Shown here in pieces: positions 41,501-53,500 of a stretch of 64,000 nucleotides of DNA. The notes beneath the pieces were generated by a model that was given only the letters and a program-made list of their open reading frames with translations, did not search any database and had not been told where the DNA came from. This stretch comes from Mycteria americana (Eukaryota; Chordata; Aves; Ciconiiformes; Ciconiidae): NCBI RefSeq assembly GCF_035582795.1, contig NC_134367.1, positions 116,150,062-116,214,061 on the forward strand. Reading direction: 5' to 3'. The position numbers and the translations under genes are program-made. The first letter of the stretch is position 1, and each line of letters opens with the position of its first letter.

Positions 41501-44500
41501 GCATTTGAGGTCCTCTCTGCTTTGAGAGGCCAGAACAGATGCTGAACAGCCACGTCCTCTGCCAGAAATGCTCCTTGGGTGAGCTGGCTGTGCCAGTTTT
41601 TGCAGCTAGCTCCTTCTGTTGCATCCTGGTACCTGTGGGTCTTCGTTTTATTTGTTTCCTGTAAGCCAGCTGTCTCCGTCCACAGCTGGGGCAGATCTGA
41701 GGTGTCCTGCTGGCAGGGGAGAAGAGGAGGACGGTTCCCCTTTGGAGAGGAAGGATGCAGTTTGGGTGCTCTGGGCTTTGCTGCCCAGATAGGGCACTGC
41801 AGATGAGTTGCAGCTCCTCTAATCTGCTGTTCCAGATGCAGAGCATTAAAGGAGCTGGTTTGCACATCTGGCTGAGCTGAGCCAGGGTGAACTTTGCTAA
41901 GTGCCCCTGGAAGCAAGTCTGCAGAATAATGTTCCTGGGGCCTGGCTGGAGAGTGGGGCTAGGCTACAAGCTGCAGAAGCCCCACAGTGCTGGGCTTGCT
42001 TTCCAAACCAGGAAACCTTAAACTTGCACAAAGCCCTCTCCCAAACCCTATTCCCATGCTTTTAATGCCTTGTTTGGTTGCAAGCAGCTTTGGGATTACT
42101 CATATCCTTGCATCAGCTGTGGTGTCTCAAGAGGTTGGTAACCTAGGCTCTTTTGGGTACAAAGTGAAATGGATCCTTTCCTTTTCCCGTTCTTTCCTCT
42201 GTGCAGAGCTCTTTTAGCTCTGTGAGGAGGTGCCCAGGAGCTGGGCATTGGGTATGCCTGGGGCTGGACGGCTCAGGGTTGGGGGGAGCATGGATCTCCC
42301 GTGGGGCTGGGGATGTGGAGCACTGCAGTGTGCTTTCAGCTCTGCTGGCACCGCAGCCATGGCAAACGCCTGCCGAGGCTAGCCATCACCTGCTGAGATC
42401 TGTGCTGGCTTTCTTTCCTCCACAACTGCCACGCGGTGCAAGTGCCCCGGGCAGGCAGGGGGCTGCCATGCTGCGGCACACGCCGCTGCCAGCTGACTTG
42501 CCTCTTGCTTCCCCAGCATGGCTGTAGGTGAGTGAGATGGCTGCGGAGACAGCAGGGATCGGGGGCTGTGCAGGAGCTGAAGGCCTTGTGGTTGAGGCTG
42601 CATTCCCAAGCGATGTCGTTAGGCAAGGAGACAACGATTTTTGGATTGCTTCAAGATGTAGGCGACTCTGCCTGTCAGGCAGGGCAGGAGATGTGCTGCC
42701 TGGTCTCTCCATCTTCCACAGTTGCTCTGCGGCACCCAGATGGGGTTGGGCTACTGGAGTGTCCCCAGGCGAGCGCTAGTGTGGGACTGGCACTGACACA
42801 TTAAGCAGTGGATGGAAAACCTAGCTTGGGTCGAGGACTGGCTTGTAATGCTGCCCCATGCCCTTGCAGTCTGAAGGACGAGCATGAAGGTTTGGGCTTG
42901 CTGCCATGGCAGGGACTCACCAGGCAGCATCCGTAGTGTTTTCAGGCCTCTTGGTATGGTGCAGAAGGTGGGCTGGGTGCTTTCACTGCCAGGCCTGGCC
43001 AGGCTGCGCCAGGGCCACAGACCTTCTCGCCTGCAGCCCTAAATATAGCCTTAGAGATGGCTGATTCCCCGGGGGTGAGTCCTGCCACCCCACACATTTT
43101 CTGGCTGTGTCTGCATGATTACAAAGCCCAGCACCCTACGAGGGTCTGTAGTCCATGAGGTTCGTTGCCTGTTGCCCAGCTATCTCCATGGCACAGTGCG
43201 GGAGGACAGTGTCGAGCCTCAGAGGTAAGCACTGAGACTCACGGCTGGGCAGCTTGCTGCCACCTCCTTCCCCAAGAGCCCTACGGCGTCTCTGTGCCTG
43301 GGACGTACGAAACCTGGTGCTGCCCGGGTGGGAACAGGGATGTGGGATCCCCCAAAACTTCAGCCCCAGCTTCCTGGTGCTAGCCCCCAGCTCTGCCATG
43401 GCTCCCTCAGATCCTTATTACTCTTTTGATGCATTTTCTTACAGCTCTGGCTGATGAAAACAGCAACACTGATGTCTCTCACTTTTCTAGTTCTGGAGAA
43501 TGGCCCCAAACCAAAGCCATTCCCAGGCTGTGCTGCAGTCTGCTGCCAAATTGCTGCAGTAAGGCTGTGGCAGCACTCGAGGGGGTTGGCTACCATGGGG
43601 CTGGGTCTCCTTTGCAGGAGTTGCGGAGAGCCCTTTGCTCCTTGGCAAGCTCATAGGATTGAAAACTCACTCTGCAGAGCTTCAGGCAGCAGTGACTAAC
43701 TTCATAGCATTACTCACAAAGCCTGTCCTGGATGCAGCTTTGCTGGTTTTATTTGTCACCCTGAAATGCTCTGCATGTGCTCAGCCCACTGGGGCCTTTG
43801 GAGGAGGCTGCAATGGCCAAGTCCTGGGGACATCCCAAGCCCAAAAAGTGAATTGAGATACACTTGGTAGAAATTCAGGCTGGCAATGCAGGTGTTAGTG
43901 TGAGTGTTTTTCCTGGGAAGCTGCTATTTGCCTCCCTAAATAAATGAAATTAATTTTGAGCAGGGAGATACCTCTGCGAAGGATGCTGTGTTCCTGCATT
44001 CAGATCTTTGCCGTAAGCATGCTCTCAGAGTCGGGATGTGATCTGAGCCTCCTCTTCTCTCCATCCTTGTGTGTCCTGCTGGTGCCTGTTCCCTCCCTGC
44101 AGATGATTTGTTCTGTGGTGTGTGGGAATGATATCCTGGGGACCTGTAGGTACCAGTTCGACTTCCCTACACAATTCACTCAACCTTCATCGCTTACCTC
44201 AACAGGAGGGGTTTGAATTTCAATTAAATATCCTTTGGGTAAAACACCATTGGGTGTTTCAAGTGTGCTGAATTTCAAATGTGTTTATCTAATCTGGCTG
44301 AAGCTTTCCTGAAAAGCTTTCTGTAGCCGCAGTTGAAATGGTTTTAGGCCAGAAACATGTGTTATGGGTTTCTTTTTCTCCCAGCCAGGGGTGGCTTGTG
44401 TCACATATGTATGCAGAGAGGGCGTGTTTGCCAGTGCACACATTTGGGATTGCTGCTTGACGTTGGCTTTGCGGGACTGTGGCTGGCCCAGCTGTGTTAC

Positions 44501-47500
44501 TAGAGGAGAGCTCTGCACTGGCTTGGGCTTGCTAAGCTGACTTCCAACAAACTTGGTGTTGCTGGGTACTTTTTGGGATGGCTCTCGCTAAGGGAAGAGA
44601 AAGTCATTTTGCTTCTTTCAGCAGCTCCTAGCAATGCAGCCCAGCCCAGATGAGCTCATGAAACCACAGCAGAAACATGCTGTTGTGAAGGTGTCCGGTC
44701 AGACTGAGCAGGGGTGGCCTTTGCTCTCCACCAGGTGCTACAAGAGCTCTCTCATCTGCCAGCTCGGGCAGTTCTGGCAGCCTCCAATGGCTAAGCCATG
44801 CATGACCATGGCTCTGCCACACAGTGGTGCTGGGAGGTCCTCTAGCTGGGTGAGTGGAACAAGCAGAGGCATTTTGTTCTTCATTCAGTACAGGTGGTGA
44901 TGTCTGTTGGCTTTATACATGTTTTACCCAAACTCTGGCATAATGGCATCCCACACAGATAGCCCTCTGCTTGGACAGCTTTCTTGAGCCTCTGTCCCAA
45001 AAGCCCAGACGAGGTGGAGGGGATGCGGTGAACCCTGCTGACTGCAGCCGTTTCCTGGACCGGGGTGCACAACTTTCATGGGCAAGTGCAACACTTCCCA
45101 TCTCCGAACACTGGGCCCTGGTGCTCTGGATTTAGAGCACTGTGAAAAGCTGTGTTCGGCTCTGGGCTTCTGATGTCTTTCACCCCAAAATGTCTGGACC
45201 ACATCTAGCTGCTACCAGTCTTTCCTTGCAGCCCAAATCTGATATATGGTCGGGACGGTAGTTTCCAGCATGTGCAGCCAGTCCATCCATGGCACCTTGG
45301 ATGCTATTGTCAAAACAAAACACAAGTTTATGGCTCTTATCGCACTTTAACACTTATTTAGCCCAGTTTGCTTTGGCACTTGTGCTCATGAGACGTTCAT
45401 CACAGGGATCTTGCTTGAGCTGAAATGGTTGTGTCCGTTTCCCTAGGATGGAAGATAAGGACATAAATAATTTATCATGTTTCACCGGGGAGCTGGATCC
45501 CAGTGTTTCTGACACCTTGTAAAATTCCTGCTTCCCATGTGGAGCTTGTGCCAAGCCTTCATCATGTCCCTTGTCCACAGAGCCATGTCCTCCTGCCTGG
45601 ACATGGGGGATGCTGAGGCAGCAGGATGCATGTGATGAAGCTGCTGAAGCTCTCAGCTGACCAGCGCTGAGTGAAATACAGCTGTGCTGGCAGTGATGGG
45701 GTGAAAGCAGTTCTGCTGCTGTTTAGTGTTATACTGCTAATGCTGACAATTTTATGCTAGAAGCACACCTAATTTAAAATATCCTGTCTTAATACCCTAA
45801 TGGCCTATACCTTCAGAGAGAGGTGCCTCATCACTAACTCCAGCACTAGCACAACTAGTAGACTGTGAAAGGTTTTGGGATGCTGAGACTCCGAGAGGAG
45901 AACTGATCCATCTCCTTCATGAGCTCTCCTAATGCACACTCCCACCTTGCACGTGTTTTGTACCATACAGGTATGGTTTGATGGACATGTGCCCTGGTGC
46001 CCTGAAGCATATCTGTGGAAAAGGACAGATCCAGCTCCTGTAGGTTCAAACCTGAGTGGACTTGACTGTCCTGTTCCCCTTTGCTCCTGTCTGTCTGTCC
46101 CAGCAGCCTGTTTTGGCATGAGTTTAGCTCCTGATACTCTGGAGCTGTTGCACTGTTGAGTGCATAGCTGTGTTTGCATGGGGTTGGGTGGTTGCTACCC
46201 TGCTGAGTGTTCTTGGTGAGGCAGATCTGATGTGTGGGGAACTAGATGTGTGTACCTATGTAAGAGCATATGTTCCCACACATTGTCTTGCCTTGGGGCA
46301 TGTGTTCATCTTGTGGTGTTCACGAGACAACTGTCACAGACTGATGGATAGTTCCTGTCTTTTGGGGAGGTGCACCGTAGCTGATGATAGAAACTTTACT
46401 GGACATGCTGACCCTTGGAGCACAGCGTGCTGATGGGCTTAGCTTAATATGAGACCCACTGTCATTCAGGCCACAGGGGTCAGTCTGTGTCTACTCCTGG
46501 TGGCCTTAAATGCTGTGAGTGCAGTTGACAAGTGATGTCCACCCAGGAGCTGTGGGACTTAACCTGGCTGAGGACAGTCCTCTGGTGATGTTGCCTGCAC
46601 ACCAAGGTCAGTGGCACAATTGCATGCTGAAGGTAGAAAGCCAGGCTGCAACGAGGTCCACGTCCTAGACCCTGCAGTATGTCGTTGTGCACTGCTGTTC
46701 CTGTGACCTCCCAATTCCTTGCTGCCCTCTTCCTGGTGGCTTCTTTGGGGTGGCTGAAAATTAGAATTGAACCCACAGTCCCATCTTGCAAAGGCTGCAG
46801 GCAGGGAAGACCTCTGGACTCTGGACTACTGTCTCCTCTGCCCCAGTGTCTTTGGGAAGAGGCTTCTGTGATTTTCACAATGGGAGGACTTTGTTGCTCT
46901 CCCTGTCTGGACTATGGGGAAAGGGTGTTAGCAGACACAGGCCGAGGTGCCCCTGCCCCTAGGTGACATGTGCTTGGAGCTGGGAGACTGGAGCCTCATC
47001 CTGGGGAGCAGCAGTGCTGGATGAGCACCTGTGTCTACACCTCACTGTCGCTGTGAGCGGGAGAGCTCAGGCTAGCTGTGCAGGAAGCGCGTGGCTGGCA
47101 CTGGGGTGCCCAGGAGCGGCTGCAGGTGGGAGAGGCTTTGCTTGGCACTCATGCTACATGGCAGGCTCCAAAGGCTTTCCAGCATGGAAAAGGCTCTTCA
47201 GACTTTCTGGAATGTGGTGATCTAGAGGCCCCCTTCAGAACAGGACCCCTTACCTGGGTGACTGAGCTGTCCCATCAAATTGTGTCCCTTTACCAGGCTT
47301 TTATACAAACACCGGGCAGGATGATGTGGCTGAGCCTCCAAAGAGGAACTGCCTTTCAGCTGGGCTTGGATCCTGTTCATGTAACTCGTCCAGGCAACCA
47401 CTTTCTGAAGCCATTTTCCTTTCAGTGGTGGGAACACACCATTTTGACCACTTTCTTGTTCGCCTTCATGAGAGATTGCTTCTAAGATGCTCGAAATCCG

Positions 47501-50500
47501 CCTGGCTTGGCCTCTTTCCCTGCAGAGCTTGGTGCTGGGAACAGAGTCCAACAGCAATCAGCATGTGCTGAATTGCCCTTTGTCTGCTTTCCTTTCTGCA
47601 GCCAGCTGGTAACCGGAGCAGAGCGCCTGCATGGCTGGCTGCGGCCAAGCAGCAGCCAGATTTAGGAATATGCTAGCACAGTCCCTCGGCAGCCACGTCA
47701 GGCAATGCCTAGGGAAGCTCTGGCTGTTCTGTCCCTGGGACTCTGAGCTCTTGGCTGGGGGTTAGTGTGTGGAGGAGGATTCTTCAGCTTTTCCACTACT
47801 GCAGAGAGATGCTTCCAGCCCTCCAGAGCCACCCCATGGCCGCTATCAGACCCTGGGGTCAACCATTGCAATTTCTTCTTTCCGCTCCTACTTGCAAGTG
47901 GGCTGAGTCCCCAGCACAAGCTTGGAGTGTCACTGCTGCATCCTCTTGTGCTGTGCTCCAGCAGCTGCTGTGTTTATTCCCATGGACAATCCTTGTTCCA
48001 AACCATTTTTTTTCTGGGTAATTTCTGAGGATGTGGAGATGAGATGGAGACATGGTCCCAAGGAGAGAAGCTTTGAGGAAAGCCTAGAAACAGTCTATGG
48101 GTGTTTCTGATCTGGGGCAATCTTCATGCATGGCTGGGCCTTAGGACGCATCCCAAAAAACAGGACAAGAGGAGCTCAAAGAAACGTCTGAACTGCCCAG
48201 GAAGCTGCCGTCTCTCCAGTGTTTTGGTGACTGACTTCCCGGCTCATACGCTGCGAGACACCTCTCTGTTCGGGCTGGAAGTGTGGCACTCAGCAGTGGG
48301 TCACAGGAGCTGCCTCCTAACGCCCCTGGCTCCTGGGAGCAAAGGGCTGCCCCTGGCTTGTGGCAAGCTCAGGCAGCCCTGTCCCAGTGATTGCTGGAGA
48401 TACAGCGGCTGTGCTGGAATCTGAGCACAGATCTGTCTAAACTCCCCCGTCAGGGATTGTTTTTGGCAGATGTGCTTTGGGGTATGTTTCTCCTAACACA
48501 GTGGTTTCAGCTGTCTGGAGACCCTTGAGAACAGCACATGCTTATCTACTCCCTTCTCGCCATCCCCATGCTCTAAACGTGCCCTCCTTTTTCTGTCTTG
48601 CAGCTGTGGGGACTCAGGCAATGATCCTTTTCACCAAGGAGCCGTACTCCCAGGATGCCCTGCACGGCCGCAGCGCCATCCTCCGCTGCGAGGTGGAGGA
48701 GCCAGCGGATGTGGAGTTTGAATGGCTGCAGAACGGGCTCCCTGTGCAGGACACAGAGCAGCGCTTCAAGGAAGGCAGCAACCTCCAGTTTGCTGCTGTC
48801 GATCGGCACCGGGATGCTGGGGACTTCCAGTGTGTAGCGAGGAACTTGCTCACTGGGGAGGAGGCCCGCACAGCCAATGCATCTTTCAATATCAAGTGTG
48901 AGTGTGGGGCGAGGGCAGCCAGGCACATGGTGCAGCCTGGTGCTGCCCACCATGGACAGGGCAAAGCGCTCTTGGGAGGGCCTGAGCCTGGAAACAGCTT
49001 TGCCAGGCTGCCTGCTAATGCGTGTGGAGGTGGTGGTCAGACAGGGATTGGAGAGCATGAACTGTGCAAGTAGGATTCCTGTCGAGCTACTTTGTCCTTC
49101 ATGCCCTCTAGGCCACTTGTATCTTCTGATGTCCCCAAGGCTGTCAGAGATGCTTTTTCCTGCCACCGTCCCCATTTGTATACATGAAATGGGGATGTTA
49201 CTGCACCAAGTGTGTCCTGAGCACTGCAGATGCTTTCAGAGCCCCTCTTATCCCTCAGAGAACAGCTACACAGGGCAAAGTGGGACACTTGCAGGGTGGG
49301 TGTCCCTTTACTCCATGCTGGCTTGAGGGCTTATGTGTCTCTAAGCATGCTTGTGCCCTTGCTGCCTGCTCGGGTTATTACTGAGTTGGCATCCACCTGG
49401 GCTCTGTAGGTTTGGAGAACCAGCTGTGTTGATATTCTTTGATCCCACAGGGATTGAGACAGGCAGTGTGGTGCTGAAGCAGCCAGCCAGCGTAGCTGAG
49501 ATCCAGCCCTCCTCCGTAGTGGTGCTGCGGTGTCACATCGATGGCCACCCACGGTAAGGGTTGCCTCCTGAGGAGTGGACCCTGCCAGGGGTCCCCCTGC
49601 ACCTTCGCTGCGTGCTCTTCCCTCCCCTCTCTCTCTCTCTCTTTCTCCTCTCTCCTGCGAGGATTCAGTAGAGTCTAGGGAAGGCGAAAGGCAGGATTGA
49701 GCCAGTGGCTGAGCACCGGGGGAGAAGGCAAACGGCTTCCTCAGAGCCGCATAGCGAGGAGCACAGTAAGGACGGGCTGTCACAGTCCAGTCGCTGAGCT
49801 GCTTGGTGTGCTGCGGTCACTCTCCGTTGCTTTCCAGTCATGTCCCATCCACTTGGCTGCATGTCTCATGGCTTCATGTCTGTGTCGGGGCCAGCAGTGG
49901 GGACGGAGAGCCAGGGAAATGGGCCATCTCTGGGCTGTCTCCTTCACACACGTGCTCTCTGGGGAGCCCTGCTGGTGCCCTGCACCTGGTCACTCTATCG
50001 CCCCTGTCTTGCAGCCCCACGTGGCAGTGGTTTCGGGACGGTACTCCCCTCCCCGATGGCCGCAGCACCTATTCTGTCAGCAACAAGGAGCGAACGCTGA
50101 CCCTGCAGAGCACCAGCCCTGACGACAACGGTCTCTACTACTGCTGTGCCCGCAGTGCCGTCGGCTTCGTCTGCAGCCAGAACAATTTCACGCTGAATAT
50201 CATCGGTGAGTTGTGTCCCAGCTGCTCGGGGCCGGGGGCTTGGCTGTCTTACTGCTCTGCTAACAGCCTTCCCTCTGCTGCAGGGCGGGAGCCAGGCTGC
50301 AGGGGAAGTGTCAAGCTGGTGTGACTTTCTCTGTGCGAAGCCCCTGGCCAGAGACAGGCCTGACACACCTGGCCGGGTTTGAGCTCTACCCTGTCTACAG
50401 GTGTTAATTTGCCCCTGCATCTTTCTGGAGCAGGTCTATGCTGTCGTCTCTGGTTCTGGAGCACCAGGGTCCTCCCTCCTTCAATAAGGTTTGGACCCTG

Positions 50501-53500
50501 GAGGCTGTAGGTGCTGCTGGTTTTGCTAATACCAGTGCCGTTGCAGTGCGGCCTGGGTGAGATGCCCCACTGGCCTTTGGAGGCAAGGCGCAGGGAGGGC
50601 AGGAGATGTTGACCTTAGAGAGGTATTTGGAATTGGACAAGGGAATTTGCAGTCCAGTGACAGGTTTGATGTGTTTGCTAGGAGCCCAGGGTGCTTCAGG
50701 GCCTTGCTGGAAGCAGAAGGGGCTTTCCCCAGAGCAACTACCGCATGCAGTCCTGGGCTCTGGCTGCGTAACTATAGCCGTGCTGGCGTGTCTGCCTCCT
50801 TCAAGCCCGCAGTGTGCTCACAGGGTGCGCCCAGCTCTTTTTTGAGTTTCCCCCAGAGCACTGGTGAAGGGACACCACAGGCCGCTCTGCTCTTCTCACC
50901 CTCCTGTGGTCTCTGCCATTGCAGACGAGAGCTTTCCTCAGGCGGTGATCGTCCCGCAGGACCTCATCGTGACCAAGAACGAAGAGGCCATGTTTGACTG
51001 CCAGTTTGCAGCTGTGCCCCCTCCCACGCAGGAGTGGCTCTTTGAAGACAGCCCCATCACCAACAGATCCAAGTAATAGGGACCCCGGTGATGTGGGCAG
51101 GGCTGGGAGGAGAGGGGCCACCATGTTCCAGCAGCAACAAAGAGAGGCCAAACCCTGGCTATGCTCGAGGGCAAGCATTCAACATCAGGCTGGCCATTGG
51201 GATTGGTTTCTCAGCTTGGCTGGCTTGGGTTTAGCAGGGCCTTGGTACTTGTGCATGGCCTTTATCTGCATAGGACTCAGCAAGTTTGTCCTCAAATGAG
51301 TCTGTGCGGCTGTCAGTCCTAGATGCTCATGCATGATGATCCCCAGAGTTGGGGATGTCTCCCAGCCCCAGACGTCTGCGTATGGTGATTTCGTGGAGCC
51401 AGGGACAGCTCAAGCCCCAGACACCCACTTAGGACAATTCCCAGAATCAGGGATGTGTCTCAGTACCAGATGCCCACAGGTGGTGATCCCCAGACTCAGG
51501 GACACCTCCCAGGCCCCAACATCTGTACAGTGGTCACTGCACCCATGGCTATCTTGCACCTCTGGATACCAGTGCATGGTGATCCCCAGAGCCAGGAATG
51601 TTTCTTAGCCCCAGACACCTACACGTGGGGCAATCCCCAGAGCTGGGGACATCTCCCAACCCAGGCTGACCGTGGATGGTGATTCTGGAGCCCGGGATGT
51701 CTCTCAGCCAGACTGTGCAAGGCAAGGGGTGCTATCTGGGTGCCAGATGCCCAGTGGCCTGGCAGCTCCCGGGCGCCACCTTGTGCCCCCTACCCCCTTT
51801 CCTGGCTGTGCCAGCTTTCAGAGCTGGCCCAGTTTGGTGATGCATCTTTTGGTGGGAGCCAGCTCTTCACTAAGAAAGAGACTTCTATTAGCTCATTTCC
51901 TCCATGAAGCATGTGTCCCACCATCTCCTTGTTTACGTGTGCTGCTTCCCCTGCACTAGGAAGCTTTGACTAGGCACAAAGTCTCCCTCTTGGTTCCATG
52001 GGCTCATGTAGGACATCACAGGGCTGTGGCTCTGGCCCGTGTCCTGCTGAGATGCCCACTGAGCCCTGCCTCTCCCCACATGTCCAGGACCACTGTGTTC
52101 GCCAATGGCTCCCTGCTGATCGCTCAGGTGAGGGCTCGCAGCACCGGTGTCTATAAGTGCGTTGGCCGTGGGCAAAGGGGGAAAACTCTTGTCCTGAAGG
52201 CGACTCTGCGGCTAGCAGGTGAGGTCCTGGGGCTGGTGGCAGGGCGGGCAGTGGGTCCCAGAGTTGCAGTGTCACTCTGGAGCTATGTGACAATATAGCG
52301 ATGGGTCAGTACATGGAGAACTGCTTGGTTTATCTGTGGAATGGCTCATCCTTGCTGCCTGGATGAGGGGAGCAAACATAGCTTGTGTGCTCTTTTCCTC
52401 GACTGGTGCCTCCCATGGGGATGATGATGCTGGTGGGTTGGCTATGCATTTTTGCCCTGTTTGAGCCCTGCTGTCTATTGCTCCTCTCAGAGATCGAAGA
52501 AATGGCACCCTTCTCCCCAAAAGTGTTGACAGCGAACCAGGGGCACCGTGTGGCCTGCACTGCCCCACGAGGCATACCCACGCCCCAAGTCTGGTGGGAG
52601 AGGAGCCAGGAACGAGTTCCCACTGCTGGCAGGGTGTACCAAGAGGCAGACCAGCTCATTTTCACCAGTATCACCGAGTCGGACGCAGGGACCTACACGT
52701 GCCATGCTGCCAACAAGGCTGGAGAGAAGAAACAGGAGCTGAGCATCACTGTGGCTAGTAGGCAGCTTTCTGAGAAGGGCTGGGAGCAGAGAAAGGGGCT
52801 GGATAAGGGGGTTGGGGCGAGCCGTGGCAGGATGGTGCATCACCTCACTGATACAGAGAGGCACATGTCTCATGGCTGGGCTGCAGGGCCCCATGGCTGG
52901 CTGCCCACTGCCTGTCTGGTCTGCGCTGGTGCTGGCCAGACGGGTGGTGAGCAGCCCTGTGTAACCCCTTGCCTCTGTGCCCAGCGGTACCCAAGTGGGT
53001 GGAGATGCCCAAGGACAGCCAGCTGGAGGAGAGCAAGCCGGGATACCTGCACTGCCTCAGCAAGGCCTCCCTGAAACCCACCGTCACCTGGTACCGCAAT
53101 GGCATCTCCATCTCTGAGGTGAGGCAATGGGGCAAGCCCCTGCTGTTCATGGGCACTTCTGCTGGGCACCTGCTCAGCTCCTTCCTCTGTTGCTGCTGTT
53201 TCTCACCTTGCTCCTAGGCCCAGCATCCCTGTCACCCCCACTTTGGCCATGTTCATGGCGTTATCTCCATCCTACTGGTGTATAGGTGCACAACTGGCTG
53301 TCTCTAGCCACTTGGCTGGCAGCCAGCCCTGTGCTTTTGGGGCAGTGACAAGAGAGATGTCCCTCAAAGAGATGTCACTGCAGCTTGTCTCAGTTCTCTA
53401 TGTGGGTCTCAGCACATAGAAACAGAGCCTCACACAGGGCTGTGTCTATCTGAGGCATGGTGTGGGCGTGTGGAGCGTCAGGAGTGCCACAAGCAAGGTC

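Larger units (their letters stand above)
23550..48603 (+). other. PTK7: PTK7 intron 1 (25 kb)
   Basis: Extends from GTGAGT at 23550 to CTTGCAG before 48604. No frame within it resembles a conserved protein. It has several AT-rich patches against a GC-rich background (24898-24992, 29158-29245, 32590-32950, 44215-44290, 45740-45810), a SOX-like palindrome (40103-40124) and a C-rich run near 34812-34837. Long first introns of developmental receptors often house enhancers; that role is inferred. No intact transposon was recognised. Confidence 0.8.
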
